Source: an uncultured Burkholderiaceae bacterium
GTDB lineage: Bacteria > Pseudomonadota > Gammaproteobacteria > Burkholderiales > Burkholderiaceae
Length of the DNA stretch: 24,360 nt
Direction of reading: 5' to 3'
Assembly (NCBI GenBank): GCA_937871985.1
Contig: CALMPB010000098.1
Location: 1-24,360 of the forward strand
Below are positions 14,776-23,377 of this stretch, piece after piece. The position numbers and the translations under genes were made by a program. Within the stretch, counting starts at the first letter, position 1; every line of letters begins with the position of its first letter. The notes below the pieces were generated by a model. That model saw nothing but the letters and a program-made list of their open reading frames with translations. It had not been told where the DNA came from and made no database searches.

Positions 14776-15766
14776 GACTCCCAACATCGAAAGCTGCGCC
14801 ATCCTGATGATGTCGCTCGGCGAAGACTCCGCCGCTGAAGTATTCAAGTATTTGTCCGCCATGGAAGTCCAGCAAGTGGGTGCGGCCATGGCCAACCTCA
14901 AGCAGATTACGCGGCAGGACGTGGACAACGTTCTCGAAGTCTTCCGCCAGGAAGCCGACCAGTTCATGGCGGTCACGGTCGGCTCCGACGAATACATACG
15001 CGCCGTCCTGAACAAGGCCCTGGGCAACGACCGCGCCGCCGGCCTCATCGAGGACATCCTGGAGGCCGGCAACGGCGCCAACGGCATCGACGCGCTCAAC
15101 TGGCTGGATCCCAACAGCGTGGCCGAGCTGATTGCCGACGAGCATCCGCAGATCATTGCAACCATACTGGTGCATCTGGAGCGTGACCGGGCATCGGGCG
15201 TGCTGGCCCTGCTGAACGAGCGCCTGCGCAACGACGTCATGCTGCGCATCGCCACCTTCGGCGGCGTGCAGCCGGCGGCGCTGCATGAACTGACCGACGT
15301 TCTCAACGACATGCTTTCGGGCCAGGGCGCCAAGCGCAGCAAGATGGGCGGCGTGCGCACCGCGGCCGAGCTGCTGAACTTCATGAATTCCAGCGAAGAA
15401 GAAGCCGTCATCGCCAGCCTGCGCGAACTGGACGCCGACCTGGCCCAGCGCATCGTCGACGAGATGTTCGTCTTCGAGAACCTGATCGATATCGAAGATT
15501 TCGCCATCCAGCTCATCCTCAAGGAAACCGATACGGAGTCCCTGATGATAGCCCTGAAAGGCTCGGCCGAAGAACTGCGCGAGAAATTCCTCAAGAACAT
15601 GTCCAATCGCGCCGCCGAAATGCTGCGCGAGGACATCGAGGCCCAGGGCCCGGTGCGCATGTCGCGCGTCGAGGAAGAGCAGAAGAAGATTCTGCAGATA
15701 GCGCGCCGCCTGGCCGAGACCGGACAATTCACGCTGGGCAGTCTTGGAAACGACGAGTATGTCTGA
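14765..15766 (+). CDS. fliG: flagellar motor switch protein FliG
   Basis: C-ring protein that meets the stator and turns ion flow into rotation; it also sets rotation direction with FliM and FliN. It has 333 residues, the normal length. Landmarks are the N-terminal FliF-binding helices (CAILMMSLGEDSAAEVFKYL), the EHPQ motif at 126-129 (DEHPQIIATILVHL), the RSKMGGVRTAAELLNFM linker, and the C-terminal torque helix with alternating charges (LRELDADLAQRIVDEMFVFENL), followed by MIALKGSAEELREKFL. ATG 14765 lies inside the end of fliF and matches the FliG N-terminus; the longer open frame from 14696 overlaps fliF without homology. It overlaps fliH by 8 bp. Confidence 0.98.
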   Translation: MASKTPNIESCAILMMSLGEDSAAEVFKYLSAMEVQQVGAAMANLKQITRQDVDNVLEVFRQEADQFMAVTVGSDEYIRAVLNKALGNDRAAGLIEDILEAGNGANGIDALNWLDPNSVAELIADEHPQIIATILVHLERDRASGVLALLNERLRNDVMLRIATFGGVQPAALHELTDVLNDMLSGQGAKRSKMGGVRTAAELLNFMNSSEEEAVIASLRELDADLAQRIVDEMFVFENLIDIEDFAIQLILKETDTESLMIALKGSAEELREKFLKNMSNRAAEMLREDIEAQGPVRMSRVEEEQKKILQIARRLAETGQFTLGSLGNDEYV

Positions 15767-16511
15767 CCGCCCTGCATTCGACCCGCAGCCATACGCCAGC
15801 ACAAGCTGGCGGCGCTGGGAAATGTCCGACTTCGAGGCGCAGCGGGCCCGGGAAGCCGACGCGGCACGCAAAAGCACCCTGCCCGACGACGTCGTCACCC
15901 AATTGGAACAGCTGGGGCGCGATATTCGCGCCAAGGCCCTGCAGGAAGGCCACAAAGCCGGCTATGCGGCCGGCCACAAGGAAGGCCTTGCCGCAGGCAA
16001 GGCGGAGGGCGAAGCCGCGGGCCATGAAGAAGGCCGCAAGGCCGGGTTCCAGGCGGGCCATGAAGAAGGTTGGGAACTGGCCAGGAAAGAGGCCGAGCAA
16101 CTGAACACTCTGGCGCAATCCTGCGCCGACTCCATCATGTCGATAGAAGGCGAGGTCGGCCAGGCCTTGATCAACCTGGCCGTCAATATCGCCCAGCAAG
16201 TGATTCGCAGCACGCTGGACGTTCATCCGGAAAAAATCCTGGATACCGTGCGCGACATCCTGCATATGGAAAGCGGGTCGGAAAGCTTGCTGCGCCTGCG
16301 CGTGCATCCGGACGATCTGCAACTGGTGCGCGAGCACCTGGCCGAAGACCCCGTCGCGGGAAAATGGCGTCTGGTGGCCGATGAAACCATCGCGCGCGGC
16401 GGCTGCCTGGCCGAAACAGCCTTGGGCAATATCGATGCCACGCTGCAAACGCGCTGGCAACGCATCACGTCCACGCTGGGCCTGCCCCGCGCCTGGGACA
16501 GCCAGCCATGA
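15759..16511 (+). CDS. fliH: flagellar export ATPase regulator FliH
   Basis: Stator-like partner of the export ATPase; the FliH dimer holds FliI and links it to the C ring. It has 250 residues. Typical features are the N-terminal Trp-containing segment (SWRRWEM) that binds the C ring or FlhA, a long Gly repeat (residues 64-104), a coiled coil, and a C-terminal domain ([27 protein letters not shown], then [15 protein letters not shown] and [13 protein letters not shown]). The Gly repeat is unusually regular: a glycine at every fourth residue, eleven in a row. ATG 15759 is chosen; an in-frame TTG at 15744 would add five residues. It overlaps fliG by 8 bp and fliI by 4 bp. Confidence 0.96.
   Translation: MSDRPAFDPQPYASTSWRRWEMSDFEAQRAREADAARKSTLPDDVVTQLEQLGRDIRAKALQEGHKAGYAAGHKEGLAAGKAEGEAAGHEEGRKAGFQAGHEEGWELARKEAEQLNTLAQSCADSIMSIEGEVGQALINLAVNIAQQVIRSTLDVHPEKILDTVRDILHMESGSESLLRLRVHPDDLQLVREHLAEDPVAGKWRLVADETIARGGCLAETALGNIDATLQTRWQRITSTLGLPRAWDSQP
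15948..16070 (+). repeat. coding GxxxG repeat in fliH
   Basis: Eleven glycines spaced exactly four residues apart (FliH residues 64 to 104) make ten consecutive GxxxG units. At the DNA level this is an imperfect 12-bp repeat (GGC/CAC/AAG/GAA-type codons). In FliH this repeat packs the helical dimer. Confidence 0.85.
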
Positions 16512-17977
16512 GCGCCGCCGCCACACGGCTGGCCGATGCCGCACAGCGCTGGCAAGCCCAATTGAACATAGGTTCCCGGCGGGTTGCCAGCACGGAATCA
16601 TGGCATGCAACCGGACGCATCACCCGCGCCACCGGGCTGGTTCTGGAGGCCACCGGATTGCGTCTGGCCGTGGGCGCCGCGTGCAGGATAGAAATCTCGC
16701 CCGGCCAAAACTACTGGGCGGATGCCGAAGTCGTCGGATTCAACGGCCACACTCTCTACCTGATGCCGCAAAGCGACATCTCGGGCCTGCCTCCGGGAGC
16801 GCGCGTCGTCCCCGTCGAAGCGGGCCTGCGCCATACCATCGACGTGCCTTTGTACGAGGTCGCGGAAAACCCCATCGCCATCAAAAGCCGCCACCTGCCG
16901 GTCGGCGACGCGCTACTGGGGCGCGTGCTGGACGGCGCCGGCAGGCCGCTGGACGAACTGGGCCCGCTGCGCAACGTAGCGCAGGCGCCGCTCAGCGCGG
17001 AAACCATCAACCCCCTGGCCCGCGCTCCCATCGACTCCGTGCTGGACGTGGGCGTGCGCGCCATCAATGGCCTGCTTACCGTGGGGCGTGGACAACGCAT
17101 GGGCCTGTTCGCCGGGTCGGGCGTGGGCAAGAGCGTGCTGCTGGGGATGATGGCACGCTACACGGCGGCCGACGTCATCGTGGTCGGGCTCATCGGCGAA
17201 CGCGGCCGCGAAGTCAAGGAGTTCATCGAGCACAACCTGGGGCCCGAGGGTCTGAAGCGTTCCGTGGTGGTGGCCGCCCCCGCCGATGTCTCGCCCTTGC
17301 TGCGCCTGCAGGCGGCCGTCTACGCCACGCGCCTGGCCGAACACTTTCGCGACCAGGGCAAGAACGTGCTGCTGATCATGGATTCGCTGACCCGGTACGC
17401 CATGGCGCAGCGCGAAATCGCGCTGGCCATCGGCGAGCCGCCCGCCACCAAGGGCTACCCGCCCTCGGTCTTCGCGAAGCTGCCGGCCCTGGTCGAACGC
17501 GCAGGCAACGGCGCGCCGGTCAACGGCAAGCCCGCCGGTTCGATCACCGCGTTCTACACGGTTCTGACTGAAGGCGACGACCAGCAAGACCCGATTGCCG
17601 ACTCCGCCCGCGCCATTCTGGACGGACACATCGTGCTGTCGCGCAGCTTGGCCGAATCGGGGCATTATCCAGCCATCGACATCGAGGCCTCCATTTCGCG
17701 CGTCATGTCGGCCATTGTTCCGAAGGAGCAATTCAGCATGGTGCACCAGTTCAAGAAAATGGTGTCGCGCTACCAGCGCAACCGCGACCTGATCGCCGTG
17801 GGCGCCTATACCAAGGGCAACGACCCGAAAATCGACGAAGCCATCGAAAAATACCCCTGGCTGGAAGCCTTTTTGCAGCAGGCCATAGAAAGCCGCGTGG
17901 ATTTCACCCGCGCCACCAACGAACTGGCCGCCGTACTGGGCCACGACCAGCCCGAAGCCGAGGCTGCCCATGGCTAA
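16508..17977 (+). CDS. fliI: flagellum-specific export ATPase FliI
   Basis: Hexameric ATPase related to the F1 beta subunit that unloads chaperones and helps start export. It has 489 residues, slightly above the usual 440-460 because of a longer N-terminus. The Walker A motif AGSGVGKS is at 202-209, the [10 protein letters not shown] segment holds the catalytic Glu231, and the Walker B motif LLIMDSLTR ends around Asp292. [18 protein letters not shown] and the C-terminal helical domain ([22 protein letters not shown]) are intact. ATG 16508 overlaps the fliH stop by 4 bases and its end overlaps fliJ by 8 bases, so fliH, fliI and fliJ are tightly coupled. Confidence 0.98.
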   Translation: MSAAATRLADAAQRWQAQLNIGSRRVASTESWHATGRITRATGLVLEATGLRLAVGAACRIEISPGQNYWADAEVVGFNGHTLYLMPQSDISGLPPGARVVPVEAGLRHTIDVPLYEVAENPIAIKSRHLPVGDALLGRVLDGAGRPLDELGPLRNVAQAPLSAETINPLARAPIDSVLDVGVRAINGLLTVGRGQRMGLFAGSGVGKSVLLGMMARYTAADVIVVGLIGERGREVKEFIEHNLGPEGLKRSVVVAAPADVSPLLRLQAAVYATRLAEHFRDQGKNVLLIMDSLTRYAMAQREIALAIGEPPATKGYPPSVFAKLPALVERAGNGAPVNGKPAGSITAFYTVLTEGDDQQDPIADSARAILDGHIVLSRSLAESGHYPAIDIEASISRVMSAIVPKEQFSMVHQFKKMVSRYQRNRDLIAVGAYTKGNDPKIDEAIEKYPWLEAFLQQAIESRVDFTRATNELAAVLGHDQPEAEAAHG

Positions 17978-18419
17978 ACCGAACCCGCTGGACACCCTGA
18001 TCGATCTCGCCCGGAACGACGCGGATGAAGCCGCGAAAAGACTGCAACTCCTGACAACCGAACGTCATAATGCCAAAGAGCAGCTTTCGACCCTGCATGT
18101 TTACCGCCAGGATTACGCCGAACGCCTCCAAAAAGCCACACTGGGCGGCATGTCCGCCTCGAACTATCACAATTTTAGGCAGTTTATCGCCACTTTGGAC
18201 GAAGCCATTTCACAGCAAAATAAGGTTGTGGCGCAAATCGACCTGAAAATCGAAAACGGCAAAAAACAGTGGTATGCGGAAAAGCGCCGGCTCAGCTCGT
18301 TCGAAGCCCTGCAAGCCAGGCAAAAACGGCAGCAGGCCATTCTCGACAACCGCAACGAACAACGCAGCAACGACGAGATTTCCGCCATTCTTTTCCGCCG
18401 CATGGGCAATACACATTAA
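17970..18419 (+). CDS. fliJ: flagellar export chaperone FliJ
   Basis: Coiled-coil protein that sits in the centre of the FliI ring like the gamma subunit of F1, couples ATPase and gate, and recycles chaperones. It has 149 residues, the family length. The sequence is almost wholly charged helix (residues about 5-60 and 75-140) with the typical start [19 protein letters not shown]. It overlaps fliI by 8 bases. A 15-bp gap leads to fliK. Confidence 0.94.
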   Translation: MAKPNPLDTLIDLARNDADEAAKRLQLLTTERHNAKEQLSTLHVYRQDYAERLQKATLGGMSASNYHNFRQFIATLDEAISQQNKVVAQIDLKIENGKKQWYAEKRRLSSFEALQARQKRQQAILDNRNEQRSNDEISAILFRRMGNTH

Positions 18420-18434
18420 TTTTTGGGATCAGGC

Positions 18435-19829
18435 ATGAATACACCGACAATAGCCTCAGCGCTTCCCAACTCCCCCGTTCCGGCTCCCGCCCGCGCGGAT
18501 GCCGCTCCAGGCGGCAACGAACCGGACGCAGCCAGCTTTTCCCAGATATTGGGCCGCCAGCATGCCGTGCAGGGGCAGCAACAAGGGCAACAGGCCCGGA
18601 GCACAGCGCCCGACGCCGGCCACGCCAACACCAACACCAAGGCGGATCGGCGCGGCGATACGGAAAAAAAGGGCGAAGAAGCCGCGAATGACGCGGAACT
18701 GGCCACGCTTGCCGGCGAACAAGGCCTGTCGCTGCCGCAAATCGCGCTCGACCTGGCCGCCCACGCCATGCCCAAATCAGGCAAAGCCGCGACCAAGGGC
18801 GGCGGCCCCGACACGGGCCCCTCGGCGACCCTGCCCGAAATGGCTACGGCCCGGACGACGCTGGCTTCTTTGGAAACCGGCGCCGCGGTCGGCGCCAGCG
18901 CCGACAACGCCACCGATGCCGCCAGCGGCGTGCACGATTTGCCGGCCGCCAGCCTCAAGAGCGCATTGCCCTCTGGAGCCGGCAATGCCGCAACGGATAC
19001 CGCACGCTCGACGCCGGCCATCTTGACCGACGTCAAGCCCGAAGCCAAGCTCGACGACAAGCCGGCCAGCACCGGCGCCGACAAGCCCGGCGACAAGGAC
19101 GCATCCGGCGCGAACGCGCCCGCGGCGCGTGGCACGGCTCAATCCGCGCGCGCGCAGGCTTCGACCGCCGCATCGACGATAGCCGCCGCCCAGGCCGGCG
19201 CCGTCGCCGCGACGCCGCTGCACGGCACGGCCCCCCAGCAGCAAAACACCAGCACACCGGCCGCAACAACCGTTGTGGCAGTGAACGACATGGCCGGCCT
19301 GACCGCCGCAAGCGCCGCCGCCCAAGCCGCCACGCAAACCCAACCTGCGGGAACGGCGTTGCCCTCCGGCAGCCTGGCCATCTCCACGCCGCTGCAGCAG
19401 CCACAATGGCCGGCGGACTTCGGCCGCCAGATGGTCACACTGGCCCAAACCGCGCACAACCGGGTCCAAACCGCCGAGTTGCGCCTGGATCCTCCCGACC
19501 TCGGGCCTTTGCGCATCACCATCAACATCAACGACAACGTAGCCCAGGCGGTATTCGTTTCCGCCCATGCCTCGGTGCGCCACGCCGTTGAAAGCGCCCT
19601 GCCGCAATTGCAGCAGCAACTGGCCCAGGCGGGCATTTCGCTGGGCCAGACCAGCGTCAACGATCAAGGCCAGCAACAAACCCCGTTCGAACATTTGTTC
19701 CAGTCCGGCGGCAAGCAGCACGCGGTAACAGAGACGGGAGCCAGCGAACCGGCCATGGACAGTTCCGTCGCCCTCGTCGGCGCGCGTACGCTCCAAAACC
19801 CCAACGCCATCGTCGACACCTTTGCCTGA
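18435..19829 (+). CDS. fliK: flagellar hook-length control protein FliK
   Basis: Secreted ruler that measures hook length and then makes FlhB switch export from hook to filament proteins. It has 464 residues. Residues 1-320 are a disordered Ala/Thr/Gln/Pro-rich ruler. The C-terminal switch domain holds AELRLDPPDLGPLRITI (about 347-363), VRHAVESALPQLQQQLAQAGISLGQTSV and a Gln-rich end. This is the true FliK: it has the conserved signature and the fliJ-fliL position. ATG 18435 has GGGA at 6-9 bases upstream; an in-frame TTG at 18423 is less likely. A canonical slippery heptamer followed by a hairpin lies near codon 78. A 57-bp gap follows before fliL. Confidence 0.95.
   Translation: MNTPTIASALPNSPVPAPARADAAPGGNEPDAASFSQILGRQHAVQGQQQGQQARSTAPDAGHANTNTKADRRGDTEKKGEEAANDAELATLAGEQGLSLPQIALDLAAHAMPKSGKAATKGGGPDTGPSATLPEMATARTTLASLETGAAVGASADNATDAASGVHDLPAASLKSALPSGAGNAATDTARSTPAILTDVKPEAKLDDKPASTGADKPGDKDASGANAPAARGTAQSARAQASTAASTIAAAQAGAVAATPLHGTAPQQQNTSTPAATTVVAVNDMAGLTAASAAAQAATQTQPAGTALPSGSLAISTPLQQPQWPADFGRQMVTLAQTAHNRVQTAELRLDPPDLGPLRITININDNVAQAVFVSAHASVRHAVESALPQLQQQLAQAGISLGQTSVNDQGQQQTPFEHLFQSGGKQHAVTETGASEPAMDSSVALVGARTLQNPNAIVDTFA
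18665..18696 (+). other. possible -1 frameshift site in fliK (A_AAA_AAG plus stem-loop)
   Basis: In the fliK frame the codons GAA AAA AAG contain the dnaX-type heptamer A_AAA_AAG at 18665-18671. After a 10-base spacer comes a perfect 5-bp stem CCGCG/CGCGG (18682-18686 with 18692-18696) around the loop AATGA. A -1 shift would read six more codons and stop at TGA 18689-18691, giving a truncated protein of about 85 residues. No SD-like stimulator lies at the usual distance. The elements are visible; function is only a hypothesis. Confidence 0.25.
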
Positions 19830-19886
19830 CCCCGCTTTCAACCCCTTATCCGCCTCTGAAACGACCGAAACGATTCCGCAGAAATT

Positions 19887-20375
19887 ATGGCCACATCAGC
19901 ATCGAAAAAATCCTCGAAATTCCTCAAAATATTGTTGCTCGCCGTACTGGTCATCGGCATCAGCATCGCGGGCACCTTTATTTTGCTGAAGCAATTCGGC
20001 GGCCCCATGTTCTCGGGCGCCCATACCGCGTCCGTCCCCGAAAAGCCCGCGCCCGTCCCCAAGCCCATTTTCCTGCCGCTGGAACCGTTTACCGTCACCT
20101 TGAACGAACCGCAATCCAGCCGTATCCTGTATACGGAAATCAGCTTGCGCGTTCTGAACGACGAATCCAGCCAGCAGCTCCAGACCTACATGCCGGAAGT
20201 GCGCAGCCGCGTGCTGACCGAATTGGCCAAATTCAATTCGGCCGCCTTGCAGGCGCCGGAAGGCCGGGCCCAGCTTACCCAGAACCTGATCAACGCGCTG
20301 CAAGCTCCGTACGATGCCAGGCTGACCGCGCCATCCATTTCCAGCGTACTGTTTACCGCCTTTGTGATTCAATAA
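19887..20375 (+). CDS. fliL: flagellar basal body-associated protein FliL
   Basis: Inner-membrane protein that forms a ring around the stator and supports torque. It has 162 residues, the family norm. A basic N-terminus (SKKSSKFLK) is followed by one transmembrane helix (about 12-33) and a periplasmic stomatin-like FliL domain: FLPLEPFTVTLNE, RILYTEISLRVLND, MPEVRSRVLTELAKF and ISSVLFTAFVIQ at the end. The Shine-Dalgarno sequence before ATG 19887 is weak (GCAGAAA). The stop codon directly touches the fliM ATG. Confidence 0.96.
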   Translation: MATSASKKSSKFLKILLLAVLVIGISIAGTFILLKQFGGPMFSGAHTASVPEKPAPVPKPIFLPLEPFTVTLNEPQSSRILYTEISLRVLNDESSQQLQTYMPEVRSRVLTELAKFNSAALQAPEGRAQLTQNLINALQAPYDARLTAPSISSVLFTAFVIQ

Positions 20376-21386
20376 ATGTCGTATTCAACCTTTCTCTCGC
20401 AGGATGAAGTCGATGCGCTGCTGGCGGGCGTAACGGGCGAAAGCGACGACAAGGCCGCCGAAGCGCCCGATCTGCACGGGGTGCGCCCCTACGACCTGAG
20501 TTCGCCTGACCGCGTCGTGCGCCATCGCATGCAGACGCTCGAGCTCATCAACGAGCGGTTCGCCCGGCGCCTGCGCGCCACGCTGCTGAGCTTCATGCGC
20601 CGCAACGCCGACATCACCGTTTCGGCCATCAAGGTCATGAAATACTCGGAGTTCGAGCGCAACCTGCCCGTGCCCAGCAATCTGAACATGGTCAGCATGA
20701 AGCCCCTGCGCGGCGTCTCGCTGTTCACCTTCGACCCCAATCTGGTCTTCCTGGTCATCGACAGCCTTTTCGGAGGACACGGACGCTACAGCACCCGTGT
20801 GGAAGGGCGTGATTTCACCATCACGGAACAGCGCATCATCCGCCGCCTGCTCAACCTTACGCTGGAAAGCTACGGCACCGCCTGGCAAAGCGTGTACCCG
20901 GTCGAATTCGAATATGTGCGCTCCGAAATGCACACCAAGTTCGCCAGCATCACCAGCGGCAACGAAATCGTCGTCGTCTCGTCGTTCAACATCGAACTGG
21001 GCGCCTCGGGCGGCAACCTGAACATCTGCCTGCCCTATTCCATGATCGAACCCGTGCGCGACCTGCTTACGCGTCCGCTGCAGGAAAACACCATGGAATC
21101 GGTCGACCAGCGCTGGATGCATCAGTTGTCGCGCCAAGTACGCAGCGCCAACGTCGAGCTCGTCGCCGAATTCGCAACCATTTCCTCCACCATTGCCGAC
21201 CTGCTCCAGATGCAGGTCAACGACATACTCCCCATCGAGATATCGCCCCTCATTACCGCCCGGGTCGGAGAAGTGCCCGTCATGGAATGCTCCTACGGCA
21301 CCTTCAACGGACGATACGCACTGCGCGTGAAACGAATGCTGGCGAACAACGAAACCGAACCAACCAAAGCGACTCATCATGACTGA
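20376..21386 (+). CDS. fliM: flagellar motor switch protein FliM
   Basis: C-ring protein that binds phospho-CheY and passes the signal to FliG. It has 336 residues, the normal length. The N-terminal CheY-binding peptide [10 protein letters not shown] is at 7-16. The middle domain has the FliG-binding GGxG motif at 133-136 (FGGHGR) and [20 protein letters not shown]. The C-terminal SpoA domain includes [38 protein letters not shown]. It starts directly after the fliL stop and overlaps fliN by 8 bases. The intact CheY peptide implies a working chemotaxis system elsewhere in the genome. Confidence 0.98.
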   Translation: MSYSTFLSQDEVDALLAGVTGESDDKAAEAPDLHGVRPYDLSSPDRVVRHRMQTLELINERFARRLRATLLSFMRRNADITVSAIKVMKYSEFERNLPVPSNLNMVSMKPLRGVSLFTFDPNLVFLVIDSLFGGHGRYSTRVEGRDFTITEQRIIRRLLNLTLESYGTAWQSVYPVEFEYVRSEMHTKFASITSGNEIVVVSSFNIELGASGGNLNICLPYSMIEPVRDLLTRPLQENTMESVDQRWMHQLSRQVRSANVELVAEFATISSTIADLLQMQVNDILPIEISPLITARVGEVPVMECSYGTFNGRYALRVKRMLANNETEPTKATHHD

Positions 21387-21903
21387 TCCCACCCAAGACC
21401 CCGACAAAGACAGCGGCACGCCGGAAACCACGGACGCGGATTGGGCCGCGGCGCTGTCCGAGCAATCGGCGCAAACCAAGCAAGCCACTCAGGCCGACGG
21501 CCTGCAACAGGACGTGGACGACTGGGCCAGCGCCCTGGCCGAGCAGACCGCCGCAACGGCGCCCGCGCCCGACCCAATCCCCAGCGCCGCTCAGCAGGTG
21601 TTTCAGCCCCTGGTGGACAGCGCGGCCGACAGCGACAGCGACATCGACCTGATCATGGACATTCCCGTGCAGTTGTCGGTGGAACTGGGCCGCACCAAAC
21701 TGACCATCAAGAACATCCTGCAACTGGGCCAGGGCTCGGTGGTCGAGCTGGACGGCCTGGCCGGCGAGCCCATGGACATTTTCGTGAACGGCTACCTGAT
21801 CGCGCAGGGCGAAGTCGTGGTGGTGGACGACAAGTACGGCATTCGCCTGACCGACATCATCACGCCCTCCGACCGGCTCAACCGCCTCAACAGCCGCCGC
21901 TAG
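21379..21903 (+). CDS. fliN: flagellar motor switch protein FliN
   Basis: C-ring base protein that binds FliM, FliH and CheY. It has 174 residues, longer than the E. coli protein (137) because of an N-terminal extension. The C-terminal SpoA domain is typical: [37 protein letters not shown], then [32 protein letters not shown]. The extension carries two copies of one motif, DWAAALSEQ (21-29) and DWASALAEQ (48-56), identical at 7 of 9 positions. It overlaps fliM by 8 bases. Confidence 0.97.
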   Translation: MTDPTQDPDKDSGTPETTDADWAAALSEQSAQTKQATQADGLQQDVDDWASALAEQTAATAPAPDPIPSAAQQVFQPLVDSAADSDSDIDLIMDIPVQLSVELGRTKLTIKNILQLGQGSVVELDGLAGEPMDIFVNGYLIAQGEVVVVDDKYGIRLTDIITPSDRLNRLNSRR

Positions 21904-21912
21904 ACCAACGCC

Positions 21913-22257
21913 ATGACTCAAGCCGACACCCTGCGCCTCGTCGCCAGCCTGTTCGTCGTCGTGGCGCTCATCCTGGCGGCAGCCTGGGCCGCGCGCCGCT
22001 CCGGCTGGCTGCGCGCCAATCAAGGCCAGAGCATTCGGCTGCTCGGAACTCAAAGCCTGGGCGCGCGCGCCTACATTTCCATCGTGGAGGTCGAAGATGC
22101 GCGCTTGGTCGTGGGCGTCACGGGCAACCAGGTTTCCTTGCTGCACACCATGCCCGCCTCGGCGCCGTCCGATTCCACCCAATCTTCGCCCCAGGCCGTC
22201 CAACCGTCTTCCTTCGCAGGCATACTTACCCGGGCCGCGTCCCGGCGCGACCGCTAA
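21913..22257 (+). CDS. fliO: flagellar biosynthetic protein FliO
   Basis: Small membrane protein that helps the FliP ring assemble and is not part of the finished gate. It has 114 residues. One transmembrane helix (about 8-26) is followed by RRSGW and a short cytoplasmic domain with the family pattern SIRLLGTQSLGARAYISIVEVEDARLVVGVTGNQVSLLH. The C-terminal 30 residues are Ser/Pro/Ala-rich and probably disordered. It sits 9 bp after fliN and 18 bp before fliP. Confidence 0.94.
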   Translation: MTQADTLRLVASLFVVVALILAAAWAARRSGWLRANQGQSIRLLGTQSLGARAYISIVEVEDARLVVGVTGNQVSLLHTMPASAPSDSTQSSPQAVQPSSFAGILTRAASRRDR

Positions 22258-22275
22258 GCCGGCGCCCCATTCATC

Positions 22276-23073
22276 ATGAGCGTATCATTCATTGCCCGCC
22301 GCGCCAGCCGACGACTGTCGCCGCTGCTAGCCGCAGCATTGCTGACAGGCCTGGCCATCCTGGTGTGGTGCTATCCTTCAGCCAGCCTGGCCCAGGCGAC
22401 CTTGCCGGCCATTACCGCCACGGCCGGCCCCAACGGCAGCCAGACCTATTCACTAAGCATACAGACGCTGCTGCTGCTGACCGCGATGTCGTTCCTGCCG
22501 GCCATCCTGCTCATGATGACCGGCTTCACCCGCATCATCATTGTCCTGGGCCTGCTGCGCAACGCCATGGGAACCGGCGCATCGCCGCCCAATTCGGTAT
22601 TGATCGGGCTCGCCTTGTTTCTGACCTTGTTCACCATGTCGCCGGTGTTCGACCAGGTTTACAGCCAGGCCTACCAGCCTCTCAGCGCCGGCACGATTTC
22701 GTTCGAAACCGCCCTGGATCGCGGCATAAAGCCGCTGCACACCTTCATGCTGCACCAGACGCGCCAAGCCGACCTGTCGCTGTTCGCCAATATGGCCAAC
22801 GTCGGCGAGCTGCAGAGCCCGGACGAAGTTCCGCTGCGCGTGCTGGTGCCGGCCTTCGTCACCAGCGAACTCAAGACCGCGTTCCAGATCGGCTTCACCA
22901 TTTTCATTCCATTCCTCATCATCGACCTGGTCATTGCCAGCGTCCTGATGGCCCTGGGGATGATGATGGTGCCGCCCGTGACCATATCCCTGCCATTCAA
23001 GCTCATGCTGTTCGTGCTGGCCGACGGCTGGCATCTGCTGCTGGGTTCGCTGGCCCGCAGTTTTTACCAATAA
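22276..23073 (+). CDS. fliP: flagellar biosynthetic protein FliP
   Basis: Core of the export gate (FliP5-FliQ4-FliR1) in the centre of the MS ring. It has 265 residues. As in other FliP proteins it has a cleavable signal peptide, with cleavage likely after Ala39 (ASLA-Q). Hallmarks are [35 protein letters not shown], the [16 protein letters not shown] stretch, a periplasmic loop, [45 protein letters not shown] and [14 protein letters not shown]. The signal region, at about 39 residues, is rather long. The fliQ start is 9 bp downstream. Confidence 0.98.
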   Translation: MSVSFIARRASRRLSPLLAAALLTGLAILVWCYPSASLAQATLPAITATAGPNGSQTYSLSIQTLLLLTAMSFLPAILLMMTGFTRIIIVLGLLRNAMGTGASPPNSVLIGLALFLTLFTMSPVFDQVYSQAYQPLSAGTISFETALDRGIKPLHTFMLHQTRQADLSLFANMANVGELQSPDEVPLRVLVPAFVTSELKTAFQIGFTIFIPFLIIDLVIASVLMALGMMMVPPVTISLPFKLMLFVLADGWHLLLGSLARSFYQ

Positions 23074-23082
23074 GGCATTGCG

Positions 23083-23352
23083 ATGACCTCCGAAACCGTC
23101 ATGTCCATGACCTATCTCGCCATGAAAGTGGCCTTGCTCATGGCGGGCCCCATGCTCATGGTTACCCTGGCCGTCGGCTTGTTCATCAGCATTTTCCAGG
23201 CCGCGACGCAGATCAACGAAATGACCTTGTCCTTCATTCCCAAGTTGCTGGCCGTCGGCGCCGCGCTGGTCCTGCTGGGTCCGTGGCTGATCAGCACCAT
23301 GGTCGACTACATGACCCTGCTTTTCTCGCAGATTCCGGGCATGGTTTCCTGA
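23083..23352 (+). CDS. fliQ: flagellar biosynthetic protein FliQ
   Basis: Export-gate subunit that winds around the FliP/FliR core as a helical hairpin. It has 89 residues, exactly the family length. There are two hydrophobic helices (about 13-36 and 52-75) joined by the conserved FQAATQINEMTLSFIPK loop. The start ETVMSMTYLAMKVAL is typical. A 25-bp GC-rich gap, which contains the palindrome GGCGCGCGCC, leads to fliR. Confidence 0.98.
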   Translation: MTSETVMSMTYLAMKVALLMAGPMLMVTLAVGLFISIFQAATQINEMTLSFIPKLLAVGAALVLLGPWLISTMVDYMTLLFSQIPGMVS

Positions 23353-23377
23353 GGCGCCGCCAGGCGCGCGCCGACCC

